Shown: positions 7,131-14,898 of the stretch, one piece after another | Layout of the letters: each line of letters begins with the position of its first letter | How positions within the stretch are numbered: the first letter of the stretch is position 1 | Source: an uncultured Pelagibacteraceae bacterium | Lineage (GTDB): Bacteria; Pseudomonadota; Alphaproteobacteria; Pelagibacterales; Pelagibacteraceae | Direction of reading: 5' to 3' | DNA: 64,000 bases | Assembly: GCA_902601705.1 (NCBI GenBank) | Contig: CACKNV010000001.1 | Location: 248,001 to 312,000 of the forward strand | Made by a program: the position numbers and the translations under genes | Notes under the pieces: generated by a model | What the model saw: the letters and a program-made list of their open reading frames with translations, nothing else | The model's database searches: none | What the model was told of the DNA's origin: nothing

Positions 7131-7160
7131 TAGTATCCTAATAGTGGCACTTAATTAAAA
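7131..7160 (-). promoter_or_regulatory. candidate phage RNA polymerase promoter
   Basis: On the minus strand TAATTAAGTGCCACTATTAG is followed by GATAC. AAGTGCCACT closely matches AAGTTCCACT at 36456-36476 and 29676-29697, and the layout TAAT-N6-CCACTAT-AGG is close to the T7 consensus TAATACGACTCACTATAGGG. It is upstream of the 6779-7042 gene. The palindrome AACTATAGTT and a second ACTATAG lie just downstream (7112-7131). Confidence 0.45.
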
Positions 7161-7168
7161 AATCAAAA

Positions 7169-7405
7169 TCAAACAACTTTAAGAGCATTTCTAACCATAG
7201 AAGCTATTTTCTTACTATACTTTGCTCTAGTTCTGTTTTTTCTTTTCTTTGCAGTCGTCCTTGCGTACTCTTTAGAGGACAATCGGTTTATTACGCTTTC
7301 TGGTAAATATCTTTCACCAGTGACACTAGATTTCTTTCCTGATTTAGTTCTCCATTTTTGAGCCGACCAGTTCTTCAAATCTTTTTGAGATTGTTTAAGT
7401 GACAT
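7169..7405 (-). CDS. small basic phage protein, DUF5872-like
   Basis: 78 residues. The pattern WSAQKWRTKSGKKSSVTGER, followed by YLPESVI and ATTAKKRKNRTRAKYSKK, matches a small basic protein common in marine cyanophages and pelagiphages (DUF5872 type). Its function is unknown; the charge suggests nucleic-acid contact. The ATG overlaps the stop of the preceding small gene as TAATG, so the two are translationally coupled behind TerL. Confidence 0.75.
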   Translation of the reverse strand: MSLKQSQKDLKNWSAQKWRTKSGKKSSVTGERYLPESVINRLSSKEYARTTAKKRKNRTRAKYSKKIASMVRNALKVV

Positions 7406-7578
7406 TAGCTTTTATATCCACCACCTGCTTTTTTATATGCTTTCGCTAGTGCTTGTGCTTTTCTTGCACTCCATTTACCACTAGCAGTACCATAAGAAGC
7501 ACTATTGAGTATTCTACTGAATATACGCTTTCTCAAAGTAGGTTTGGTATAATTACCTGATTTATTTACTGTACTCAT
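7405..7578 (-). CDS. small phage protein of the SxGxxxGKWSARKAQ type
   Basis: A 57-residue frame starts with an ATG that overlaps the TerL stop (ATGA, 7575-7578) and ends in a TAATG overlap with the next gene. The C-terminal part, YGTASGKWSARKAQALAKAY followed by KKAGGGYK, matches a short conserved protein found near structural genes in many marine phages. The function is unknown. The tight coupling on both sides supports real translation. Confidence 0.75.
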   Translation of the reverse strand: MSTVNKSGNYTKPTLRKRIFSRILNSASYGTASGKWSARKAQALAKAYKKAGGGYKS

Positions 7579-9245
7579 ATTATTTTAATCCAACTGTTTT
7601 CTGTTTTATTGTCTCCAAAATATTTCTCTATTTCAGCATTAAGTAAGTCTTCTTTTCTTTGTTTATATGAAAGTTCTTGGTCTTTAGCTAAATGCTGAAC
7701 CCAATGATGACAAGCAACCTGAAGACAATCAATTCTGTCATCGTGTGGCAATGAATGTATTTCTTTTTGTAATCTACTTATTTGGTAGAAAAGCTGATAC
7801 TTCAATGCGCTTTCCTGAGGATACAACATATTAGTACCTTCATAGTCTTTTTTGATTACTGTTTTATCTACAATAATTCTATGCTGAGATATTAGAGGTT
7901 CTAATGTATCTAATATCCTTCTATGTTTATTAGAAGTCTGTCTAACCATTTCTGTAGTACAAGGATATTCTTTAATTAAATAAGGTTTTAATAACGCCTC
8001 GAACATACCTTGACCAAAGTTTTCTTCTATTAAAATCTTATTGACTTTATTTTTCTTAGCTACTTCTACTAATTTAGATAATGTATGTTCTGAATAACCA
8101 CTATTGAAACCACCAATATCTACTAAATAAATATTACCATTTAAGAATTTAGTGACACAATAAGCCGTTTCGTCAGAACCTTTACCTGAAGGGTCAATTG
8201 CCATTACTGTAGATATATAAGGCAACCACTGACCTTGTACTTCCATAGGTCTATAATAAGCGTCTCCTTGTAGTCCTACGTTGGGTAAATCGTTATGTTG
8301 TAATTCAGGAGAACTAGCCCAAATAACTTTTTCTGGTGCGTTCTCAGGATTTAAATTCATAACTGATAAATCTGATAGTTTTAGTGGAAACTTGTTTAGG
8401 TCACTTAACGTAGTATCTAGCTGATACTGCATATTAAAACCTAGTCTTCCATAACTAGCTTCTCTTTCTAATAAATCTTTTTCGTCAAATCTTGATGGGT
8501 CTGTAGGTTTACCAATTAATTCTATATTCCAAGTATTATTAATTATAGGCGCAAGATTAGAACCATATGACTTTATTTGTTTCTCACTAGGGTATCTAGC
8601 AGTCCAATAACGTATTTTATAACCTCTCTCTTGCAACTTGTTATAAATACTTTGTTCTGTTTGTGGTGTACCTAAGTATATAATTCTAGAAGTGTCAGGT
8701 TTAATTACTGCTTCAAATTCTTTAATAGCTTCAGATAACTTGTCTCTCATAAACTGAGTTTGAGTATTTCCTGAAGTTTCAACATCATCAGCAACAACTA
8801 AGTCTGCACGTGAACCTGTAATCTGAGAAGTAATACCTAATGACTTCACTGTTGGTTGTTGTGAAGCAGAAGCCGTATTTACATCAAAACTAATCTTTGA
8901 CTGTCTTTGGTCGTCTTTAGGATATAAATGTTGAAGCAATGGCATTTCGTGAAGTAATCTCAAACAGAAAGTACTAAAGTCATCTGCTCTATTCTTTGAA
9001 GCAGATACAACAAGTATATTAATGTTTGGATTAAGTAAGATACGCCATAAAACATAACTTGCAGTTATCCAACTCTTTCCTACACCTCTAAAAGCACTAA
9101 TAATTATTCTACTGTCTCCATTAGCAATATAGTCAGCTATATCGTATTGAACTTTAGTAGGTTGAGGTAAATTTAAATGCTTCCAAGTGATGTATAGAAA
9201 ATTCCTAAAGTCAGTTATTTTTGACAGGATTTTTTCGTTTTTCAT
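7575..9245 (-). CDS. terminase large subunit, T7 gp19-like
   Basis: This ATP-driven motor and nuclease packages phage DNA into proheads and cuts concatemers. The ATPase domain shows Walker A SAFRGVGKS (residues about 50-58) and Walker B DLVVADDVE. The nuclease domain begins with MAIDPSGKGSDETAYC, and further acidic residues follow (EENFGQG and DDRIDC near the end). The length of 556 is close to T7 gp19 (about 586). It overlaps terS by 35 bp, as is common for terminase pairs, and ends in an ATGA overlap with a small gene. Confidence 0.95.
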   Translation of the reverse strand: MKNEKILSKITDFRNFLYITWKHLNLPQPTKVQYDIADYIANGDSRIIISAFRGVGKSWITASYVLWRILLNPNINILVVSASKNRADDFSTFCLRLLHEMPLLQHLYPKDDQRQSKISFDVNTASASQQPTVKSLGITSQITGSRADLVVADDVETSGNTQTQFMRDKLSEAIKEFEAVIKPDTSRIIYLGTPQTEQSIYNKLQERGYKIRYWTARYPSEKQIKSYGSNLAPIINNTWNIELIGKPTDPSRFDEKDLLEREASYGRLGFNMQYQLDTTLSDLNKFPLKLSDLSVMNLNPENAPEKVIWASSPELQHNDLPNVGLQGDAYYRPMEVQGQWLPYISTVMAIDPSGKGSDETAYCVTKFLNGNIYLVDIGGFNSGYSEHTLSKLVEVAKKNKVNKILIEENFGQGMFEALLKPYLIKEYPCTTEMVRQTSNKHRRILDTLEPLISQHRIIVDKTVIKKDYEGTNMLYPQESALKYQLFYQISRLQKEIHSLPHDDRIDCLQVACHHWVQHLAKDQELSYKQRKEDLLNAEIEKYFGDNKTENSWIKII

Positions 9246-9432
9246 CGAATGGTAGTTCTTCTAATAGTTTTCCTAGTGGGTTATCTTCTGTTGGAACTGC
9301 GTCTATTCCATTGTCTCTTAAAAACTGTCTAGCAACATTTAAATCTGCAGATTTTGCTTCTGGGTCTTTTACTCTTTTTAATAGTTCTTCTGCTAGAACT
9401 CCGTGTAATTCTTTTAATTTACTATCACTCAT
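9211..9432 (-). CDS. terminase small subunit, T7 gp18-like
   Basis: 73 residues. The pattern KLKELHGVLAEELLKRV with LNVARQFLRDNGIDA matches the short DNA-recognition subunit seen in marine T7-like phages. It marks concatemer sites for the large subunit. The start overlaps the previous stop as ATGA, and the end overlaps TerL by 35 bp. It is slightly shorter than T7 gp18 (about 89). Confidence 0.88.
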   Translation of the reverse strand: MSDSKLKELHGVLAEELLKRVKDPEAKSADLNVARQFLRDNGIDAVPTEDNPLGKLLEELPFDEKRKNPVKNN

Positions 9433-9629
9433 TGATTTCTCTCTATTTTAATAATTTTCATATCTTCTGATAATTCTGCCTTTACTTTTGAACATATATA
9501 AAGAGCATTACTATTACGTGAAGCTACACGCTTTTTCTCAATACATTTTGAGACTGAAGGCATATATACAAATTCAGTAAGTTTTTGTTCTACACCTACA
9601 AACATTAGTAAAGCCATAACTTCAACCAT
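9429..9629 (-). CDS. small hypothetical phage protein
   Basis: 66 residues, coupled at both ends (TAATG with the upstream gene, ATGA with TerS). The first 15 residues are hydrophobic (VEVMALLMFVGVEQ), possibly a weak membrane segment or signal, followed by a basic segment with two cysteines. I do not recognise it. Between the lysis candidates and TerS, it could be the partner of the membrane protein upstream. Confidence 0.6.
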   Translation of the reverse strand: MVEVMALLMFVGVEQKLTEFVYMPSVSKCIEKKRVASRNSNALYICSKVKAELSEDMKIIKIERNQ

Positions 9630-9979
9630 TAGTGTCCACTCCCATTTCTAATTAATTTTTCTACATCTTTTTGTAGTTTTTCTATTTTCTTGTTTGCTTC
9701 ATTAAGCATAACTTGTGTGTGGACATTGTCGTCTAATTGAATTTGATGTTTCTCTAATAACTTTGCGTTCATTTCAATTAACATCAGCATTTCTAAATTT
9801 TTGGGTGTCTGTTCAGCTTTCTTTAATAAGTCAGCTTCCATCAATTGCTTTGAAGTTTCTAAAGTATTTAATCTTTCAACAATTCCAAAATAAGCCCACA
9901 AGCCAGAACAAATTACAAAAATTAAAGCGACTAAGTTCCTAATAGGTAAACTGAGGTTAGTCTCAGAATTTATTTTCAT
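9629..9979 (-). CDS. membrane protein with coiled coil, spanin-like candidate
   Basis: 116 residues. One transmembrane segment at about residues 13-31 (IRNLVALIFVICSGLWAYFG) is followed by a long charged helix rich in heptads (ERLNTLETSKQLMEADLLKK and NEANKKIEKLQKDVEKLI). This N-in anchor plus periplasmic coiled coil is the plan of inner-membrane spanins (Rz). T7 keeps its Rz gene beside TerS and TerL, as here. No sequence match to a spanin can be claimed. The start overlaps the upstream stop as ATGA. Confidence 0.6.
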   Translation of the reverse strand: MKINSETNLSLPIRNLVALIFVICSGLWAYFGIVERLNTLETSKQLMEADLLKKAEQTPKNLEMLMLIEMNAKLLEKHQIQLDDNVHTQVMLNEANKKIEKLQKDVEKLIRNGSGH

Positions 9980-10209
9980 ATTTTTGTACCGACTTCTCTA
10001 CATTCAAACTTAACTACAATTTTATTTTGATTTATGTAGTTAGTATCCCATTCTTCTAATTCAGATAAATTTTTAAAAGTTTTTTGTGCAACACCATAAC
10101 CTGCATTGATACAGTCATAGTGTGAATTGAATTGCCAACCAGAAACTGAACTAGATGGACATTGTCCAGTGGCTACACTGCACATATACAGGATTAGTAG
10201 ATATTTCAC
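9976..10209 (-). CDS. small secreted phage protein
   Basis: 77 residues with an N-terminal hydrophobic segment MKYLLILYMCSVATGQCPSS that looks like a signal peptide. Cysteines occur in the mature part (DCINAG and FECREVG). No canonical lipobox is seen, although a cysteine lies near the predicted cleavage site. It sits between a holin-like gene and a spanin-like gene, so an outer-membrane or periplasmic lysis role is possible. Similar short secreted proteins occur in other pelagiphages, as far as I recall. Confidence 0.6.
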   Translation of the reverse strand: MKYLLILYMCSVATGQCPSSSVSGWQFNSHYDCINAGYGVAQKTFKNLSELEEWDTNYINQNKIVVKFECREVGTKI

Positions 10210-10449
10210 TTATTTAAAATTTAAGAAACCAACAATAGAAGCTACGAGAGTTCCTATAAATACTAGAACTGCTACTGCACCTTTACCTTTGGAAACGTCT
10301 TGTCTTAGAGATTTAACTTCTCTCTTTAATTCATTAATACTATCATTCAAAGTTTTCATTCTTTCAGCACATAATTTTTCGTGTGCAGAAAGTCTTACTC
10401 CTGTTGCTTGTTCAACAAACTCTTTAGCAGTAATCTTTTTTCTAGGCAT
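10210..10449 (-). CDS. holin-like small membrane protein
   Basis: 79 residues. A basic and coiled-coil N-terminal part (HEKLCAERMKTLNDSINELK) precedes a single C-terminal transmembrane segment (GAVAVLVFIGTLVASIVGFL). This resembles XhlA-type holin-associated proteins. Its place, first in the block before TerS, is the place of the T7 class II holin gp17.5. The function is inferred from topology and position. The next gene follows without a gap. Confidence 0.6.
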   Translation of the reverse strand: MPRKKITAKEFVEQATGVRLSAHEKLCAERMKTLNDSINELKREVKSLRQDVSKGKGAVAVLVFIGTLVASIVGFLNFK

Positions 10450-10450
10450 A

Positions 10451-10942
10451 TTAAAAGTAATTAATGTTTAAAGTTATACGAACATTTTGGTCAGTAGTTG
10501 TTGTACTGTGATGTTCATTAAATGAATTAAAATGTAAAATACGATTTGCAACAGACTCAACTTTTTTATCTTGGTCTTTTAGATAAGTATAACCGTCACA
10601 AGTATTTAAATATAATAATGCTGACTTTATTTGAAAGTCTTGGTCTTTATGTAAGTTATGTTTGAATATTTTAGGTGTTCTTGGATATAAATTTAATTTT
10701 ATATTTCTAATTGCTCTTACATTTAATTTTTCCAATATAGGAACAAACATATTGTATTTGTCACTTTGTATTACAAAATGGTTATAAAGTTGGTGACAAA
10801 AATAATAATTATCTAAAGTTTGTTTTTCATCTTTAAAAGCAACTGTACTTTGAAAATACCATTGTAATTGATTTCCAAATACTAAATCCTGTAAAGATTT
10901 AAAATATTCTTTATCTAAATAATTATCTTCTATTTTTACCAT
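10451..10942 (-). CDS. 2-oxoglutarate/Fe(II)-dependent oxygenase family protein
   Basis: 163 residues. Iron ligands are suggested by HNLHKDQD (H-x-D after residue 93) and the distal histidine in FNSFNEHHSTTTTDQNVRIT, whose arginine would bind 2-oxoglutarate. This is the jelly-roll pattern of prolyl-4-hydroxylase-like phage oxygenases. The substrate is unknown; virion protein or cell-surface hydroxylation has been proposed for relatives. It overlaps the next oxygenase gene by 7 bp and lies just downstream of the fibre genes. Confidence 0.75.
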   Translation of the reverse strand: MVKIEDNYLDKEYFKSLQDLVFGNQLQWYFQSTVAFKDEKQTLDNYYFCHQLYNHFVIQSDKYNMFVPILEKLNVRAIRNIKLNLYPRTPKIFKHNLHKDQDFQIKSALLYLNTCDGYTYLKDQDKKVESVANRILHFNSFNEHHSTTTTDQNVRITLNINYF

Positions 10943-11517
10943 CTTGTTCCAAAGTTAAATGACATTGATATTCTGTCTTCTTTAGTTTCGTTTGGTTCTA
11001 CGTAATGTCTTAGATATGATGGAAACAATAATAATAAATTAGGTTCTGCGTTCCAATAATAAGCAGGATAATTATAATTTGTTGTTTCATCAACTTTTGC
11101 ACCATTAGTAAAATAATCAATTCCACTAAAAGGGTGTTCAAATACTATGTTTCCACATTTAGGTCTTTCAGGTGTTTTAAAATAAATAACTCCTGAAATA
11201 CAAGAACCTGCGTGTGTATGAGTTTTATTGAAATCTCTATGGTTGCTTATATTAGTCCAAAAGTTAGCTAGAAATAATTCTGCATTTATTTTAAATAATC
11301 CATAATATTTATTTGCGTGTGGAAATATTTTATCAAATAAAAATTTGTAATTATTATAATCTAAATCGTTTGTTTGGTAGCCACCTTTATTACTTATAAA
11401 TCTTCCTTTAGGATTTTTTTCTTTTTCCTCATAGGACATTTTAATAAGTTTATCCGTATCAATATCTAAAATTGCGTTATAGATAGGTACTGGAAATATT
11501 TCTGTGATATTATTCAT
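10936..11517 (-). CDS. putative 2OG-Fe(II) oxygenase, TIGR02466-like
   Basis: 193 residues. It begins with the typical IFPVPIYNAILD. HTHAGSCISGVIYF supplies the proximal histidine, and the PSYLRHYVEPNETKEDRISM section gives the distal histidine and the arginine that would bind 2-oxoglutarate, ending SFNFGTRW. The pattern fits the TIGR02466 family common in marine phages. The substrate is unknown. Together with its neighbour it forms an oxygenase pair inside the tail-fibre module, and an effect on virion or host-surface components is possible. Confidence 0.75.
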   Translation of the reverse strand: MNNITEIFPVPIYNAILDIDTDKLIKMSYEEKEKNPKGRFISNKGGYQTNDLDYNNYKFLFDKIFPHANKYYGLFKINAELFLANFWTNISNHRDFNKTHTHAGSCISGVIYFKTPERPKCGNIVFEHPFSGIDYFTNGAKVDETTNYNYPAYYWNAEPNLLLLFPSYLRHYVEPNETKEDRISMSFNFGTRW

Positions 11518-11770
11518 TAATTGTTAGTTCCTTTCCGCCAATAAAAATATCTTTCTCTTTATCGTAATAATCACCTGCACTAGGATAATGACCTCTTTTT
11601 TTAGCGTTGTAGGAACATTGAACCCATTTTGTATTCTCACCATAAAGTGATTTACAAAACTCAATACCTTTAGTTTCGCTTTCTTTATTATCAACTAACA
11701 ATTCGTTGTTGTGAACTACGATAACTCTCTTAATGATATTGTCTTCGTCTAATTCTGCGAAGTGTGCCAC
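11510..11770 (-). CDS. marine-phage MAHFAxLD family protein, N-terminal half only
   Basis: 86 residues with a GTG start (MAHFAELDEDNIIKRVIVVH). The text continues with GIEFCKSLYGENTKWVQCSY and YPSAGDYYDKEKDIFIGGK, a well-known short protein found near tail genes of cyanophages and pelagiphages. The usual family member continues into a PKPFPSW...W.AP...W.E section, which is absent here but present in the next gene at 11775-12095. It may be part of the fibre tip or its assembly; no function is proven. Confidence 0.7.
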   Translation of the reverse strand: MAHFAELDEDNIIKRVIVVHNNELLVDNKESETKGIEFCKSLYGENTKWVQCSYNAKKRGHYPSAGDYYDKEKDIFIGGKELTINE

Positions 11771-11774
11771 AAGA

Positions 11775-12095
11775 TTATTCCCACGCTTGGTTTGCTTCGT
11801 TCCAACTATCTCCGCTTTCAGCAGTTTTAGCTACTGGTGCTTCCCAAGAATGGGGTGTAGTTGAAGTGTCTTTTGTCCAAGACGCAAAAGGTTTTGGTAA
11901 AGTAAATGTTTTAGCTTCATCATCATAAAGACAACCAACTCCACATAATTCATTAGGTGCTATAACCCAATTATCTTGTTTAGTTATGTCTTTAATATGT
12001 TGTAATGCTCCGCTTTCAGTCATTTCATCATTAGGGTCAATGAGTGATAACTGATTTACTTTGTTTCCAATTCCAATTTTAGCTACATATTTCAT
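11775..12095 (-). CDS. tail-associated protein with the C-terminal half of the MAHFAxLD family
   Basis: 106 residues. The N-terminal 60 residues are unfamiliar (KYVAKIGIGNKVNQLSLIDP). The C-terminal part FTLPKPFASWTKDTSTTPHS with WEAPVAKT and WNEANQAWE matches the end of the family described for 11510-11770. AGGAG precedes the ATG. A domain exchange or split between the two neighbours seems likely. A role in the distal tail fibre is inferred from position. Confidence 0.65.
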   Translation of the reverse strand: MKYVAKIGIGNKVNQLSLIDPNDEMTESGALQHIKDITKQDNWVIAPNELCGVGCLYDDEAKTFTLPKPFASWTKDTSTTPHSWEAPVAKTAESGDSWNEANQAWE

Positions 12096-12114
12096 ATTTT
12101 ATTTTCTCCTATAA

Positions 12115-13683
12115 TTAGAATGATGTTGTAGTGAAACTTCCACTACCAGTAAATTTAAGTACCTTGTCACCACCAACGTCTGTTATTGTTGGTGAACCAG
12201 TTGAAGATGAGTAAAGCGAAGAAGCCATTCTAACTATCACAACTCCTGAACCACCGTTAGCATTTTGAGAACCTGCATAGTTTTGACCACTACCACCTGC
12301 TCCGCCACCAGTGTTTGCAGTTCCTGCTTGACCTTGATTAGGTTGCGTACCGCCAGTTCCGCCACCGCCTTGTCCGCCTGAACCTACGTGACTTTCTCCT
12401 GATTGGTTGCAACCGCCACCACCGCCACCTGCGTAGTAATTGTCAGCTCCTGTGATGTTAGATTGTTTTCCGTCACCACCGTTTCCGACTGATGAAGTGC
12501 CTGTACTTGCAGTCACATTTTGACCTGATTGACCTGCTCCACCGCCACCTGCTCCGCCTGAAGTTGTAGAACCATTTTGATTTGTTCCACCGTCATTTCC
12601 TTCGGCAGGTGAAAAGCCACCTTGATTTCCTGAACCTGCGGAAGCACCACCTTGTCCTGCTCCACCGCCTGAACCGCCTGATTGTCCTGAGGTTTGTGGG
12701 TGAGAACCGTAGCCACCGCCTGTTCCAGTAATTGTTGTTAATCCTGAACCTGAGATAGAACTGTTTCCTGCGGTTGTGTAGGAATTGTTTGTTCCGCCAC
12801 CGCCACCGCCAACTGTGACTGTGTACGTAGTAGCACTTGCGAGTGTGAATTTATCGTCAGAAGTTCCACCTCTAAATCCACCTGCTCCACCGCCACCGCC
12901 ATTGTCATTGCCTGATGAACCGCCACCTGCAACAACTAAGTATCTTGCTTTAGCTTCGTTGAAAACGTCTGAACCTTGTACGTTAGTTGGTAGCCAACCT
13001 TTAGTAGCGTCTATGTAAACTATTTCTACAGTTTGACCTTGCGTACTAAAAACTGGGTCTAATGCACTATCGCCTTGAAAGTTATTACTTCCAATAGCTA
13101 GAGTTAAAGAATTAGTGTTAAAAGTTCTTGCGTAGTCTCTAAAAATTATTCTGTCACCGACACTTGGTGAAGTTGGTAGAGTAGCAGTAATTGCTCCGCC
13201 TGAAGTATTTACTGGGTATGCTTCTGAAGCTGACGCAGTAAAGTTAGCAGTTTTAACTGACTGCCAAGAGATAGCAATTGAAGCAGTTCCTTTTGCTAAG
13301 AAAGCCCAAAAGCTAGAATTTATCGTTCCTGCCGTTGATGGTTGTTGTCCTGTGCTATCTGCTACCGCTAAGTAAGTTGATAAAGTTCCGCTATCTGTAA
13401 ACTGAACTACTGCTCCTTTTTGATAAGCAGTTCCACTTGACCAAGCTGACGATTGATAATTTGAAGCTATACTTGCACCTTTTGCAAACATAGCCCAATG
13501 AGTTGAGTTAATCGTTCCGTTAGTCGAAGGTGTTTGACCTGTAGCCGTTGAAGTAATTTTCACATAGCTAGAAGTTTCACTATCGTCAGTAAACTGAACG
13601 ACATCTCTAGGTGCGTATGAAACTGTAGCGTCATACGTTCCTTTCTGAGTAAAAGAAATTTTACCCAAGTCGATTGTTGCCAT
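12115..13683 (-). CDS. glycine-rich tail fibre or adhesin
   Basis: 522 residues. Residues about 10-70 and 75-135 are two related repeats (YAPRDVVQFTD and AYQKGAVVQFTDSG, each ending in a W-A-F/M-AKG motif) resembling small carbohydrate-binding modules. Residues about 145-235 look like a beta-rich fibre segment (SVGDRIIFRDYA). From about 245 (ARYLVVAGGG) to 490 the chain is dominated by glycine runs such as GGGGGAGG. This recalls polyglycine-helix sandwich adhesins at fibre tips, known from T-even gp38. The gene follows the T7-type fibre, so it probably binds the cell surface and sets host range. AAGGAG precedes the ATG. Confidence 0.8.
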   Translation of the reverse strand: MATIDLGKISFTQKGTYDATVSYAPRDVVQFTDDSETSSYVKITSTATGQTPSTNGTINSTHWAMFAKGASIASNYQSSAWSSGTAYQKGAVVQFTDSGTLSTYLAVADSTGQQPSTAGTINSSFWAFLAKGTASIAISWQSVKTANFTASASEAYPVNTSGGAITATLPTSPSVGDRIIFRDYARTFNTNSLTLAIGSNNFQGDSALDPVFSTQGQTVEIVYIDATKGWLPTNVQGSDVFNEAKARYLVVAGGGSSGNDNGGGGGAGGFRGGTSDDKFTLASATTYTVTVGGGGGGTNNSYTTAGNSSISGSGLTTITGTGGGYGSHPQTSGQSGGSGGGAGQGGASAGSGNQGGFSPAEGNDGGTNQNGSTTSGGAGGGGAGQSGQNVTASTGTSSVGNGGDGKQSNITGADNYYAGGGGGGCNQSGESHVGSGGQGGGGTGGTQPNQGQAGTANTGGGAGGSGQNYAGSQNANGGSGVVIVRMASSLYSSSTGSPTITDVGGDKVLKFTGSGSFTTTSF

Positions 13684-13707
13684 AATATATTTTCTCCTTA
13701 ATTAAAT

Positions 13708-14889
13708 TTAAAATGTTGCGATTAGGTTTCCTGAAGAATTGAGTGACCAAGTATAACCCGAAGGTGCAAATATCTTGTCATCAAACGCTTCGTATTCTGA
13801 AGCAGTAATACTGTCTGCTCCATTGTTTGTTGTTGTCAATCGTAGAGTTTCTTCGATACCGTCTCCGTCTACGTCTACTAAATCAAAACCATAAAACTCC
13901 GCAACATTTACTGAAAGAGTTAAGGTTTCATTTGAACCTGCATTAGTGACTGTCTTATTAAGAGAACCACTTACTGCAAGTTTATCATTAAGTACGCCTG
14001 TTCCTGTATCGCTTCCTGTGACTTTTACGTTTTGGTCTTGGGAAGCTACAGTGTTCCATTGCGAACCTGAATAATATTTTAATTCGTTTGAACTTGTGTT
14101 GAATACAAGGTCTCCTGCGTCTAGTGATGTAGATGGGTCAGAAGACGCTACTCTATATCTATTATGAAAATCGTTTACCGTGCCAATATTTGTAGCTAAA
14201 GTATTGATGTTAGCTATATCGTTTCCAACAGTATTAATATTTGCAATATTCGTTGCTACCGTATCAATCTCCGCTACTGCTTCATTTAAGTCGTTAGCTA
14301 CCGTTATAACTTTAGCAATATCTGAAGCTACGGTATTAATATTTGCAATATTCGTTGCAACCGTATTTACGTTTGTATTGTTGGAAGCTAAAGAAGCTAA
14401 ATTAGTAATTCCTGCTAGTGTTGTAATATTAGATTTATCACTAGGCGATAACCAAACTGTTTCTAAATAATTCTTAGTGACTGCGTCTTGTGCTGAAGTT
14501 GGGTCAGCTACATTAATAATTCTTTTGTTTAAAGCGTCAAATCTATCACTGGTATCAAGCTTCAATACACTTTGAAATTCGTCATTTATTTCTTGTGCAA
14601 TAAAGAAGTTTTGGTCTGCAGATTTATCTAAATCACTTTCTGTTAATACTGAGCCATCTTGGAAGTCTACTAATCTTGAATCTGTAGGTGTTTCTCTTTT
14701 AATTAATACAACAACCCCATTAGCAGGATTGCTATTCATAATCACATTACTTCCTGATATTGAGAAAGCAGTTGTTGCTACTCCATCTAAAAATACTTTT
14801 ACGTGAGTGCTATCTAAGAAAGCAAACGTAATTGCAAACGTAGCGTTTGAACCGTTAGCAGTATAGCTAACTTTAGCATTAAACGACAT
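13708..14889 (-). CDS. tail fibre protein with T7 gp17-type N-terminal domain
   Basis: 393 residues. The N-terminal region (VSYTANGSNATFAITFAFLD to RETPTDSRLVDFQDGSVLTE and DLDKSADQNFFIAQE) is the domain by which T7 gp17 docks on the tail. Residues about 155-245 are heptad- and NIANINTV-type repeats expected to form a trimeric shaft. A beta-rich C-terminal part ends YTWSLNSSGNLIATF. At 393 residues it is shorter than T7 gp17 (about 553). The next gene, a glycine-rich adhesin, may form the receptor-binding tip. AGGAAT precedes the ATG. Confidence 0.9.
   Translation of the reverse strand: MSFNAKVSYTANGSNATFAITFAFLDSTHVKVFLDGVATTAFSISGSNVIMNSNPANGVVVLIKRETPTDSRLVDFQDGSVLTESDLDKSADQNFFIAQEINDEFQSVLKLDTSDRFDALNKRIINVADPTSAQDAVTKNYLETVWLSPSDKSNITTLAGITNLASLASNNTNVNTVATNIANINTVASDIAKVITVANDLNEAVAEIDTVATNIANINTVGNDIANINTLATNIGTVNDFHNRYRVASSDPSTSLDAGDLVFNTSSNELKYYSGSQWNTVASQDQNVKVTGSDTGTGVLNDKLAVSGSLNKTVTNAGSNETLTLSVNVAEFYGFDLVDVDGDGIEETLRLTTTNNGADSITASEYEAFDDKIFAPSGYTWSLNSSGNLIATF
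14190..14400 (-). repeat. degenerate tandem repeat encoding NIANINTV units of the fibre shaft
   Basis: Units such as AATATTCGTTGC(T/A)ACCGTAT recur at roughly 30-70 bp spacing on the plus strand. On the coding strand they give VATNIANINTV, VASDIAKVITV, VATNIANINTV, VGNDIANINTL and VATNIGTV. Such repeats let the shaft vary in length by slippage or recombination. Confidence 0.7.
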
Positions 14890-14898
14890 ATATTATTC

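Noticed and set aside
12513-13018. Additional frames on both strands inside the glycine-rich fibre gene
   Set aside because: The repeated GGN codons open other frames by composition (giving poly-V/Q or poly-P). They are shadows of the fibre gene.
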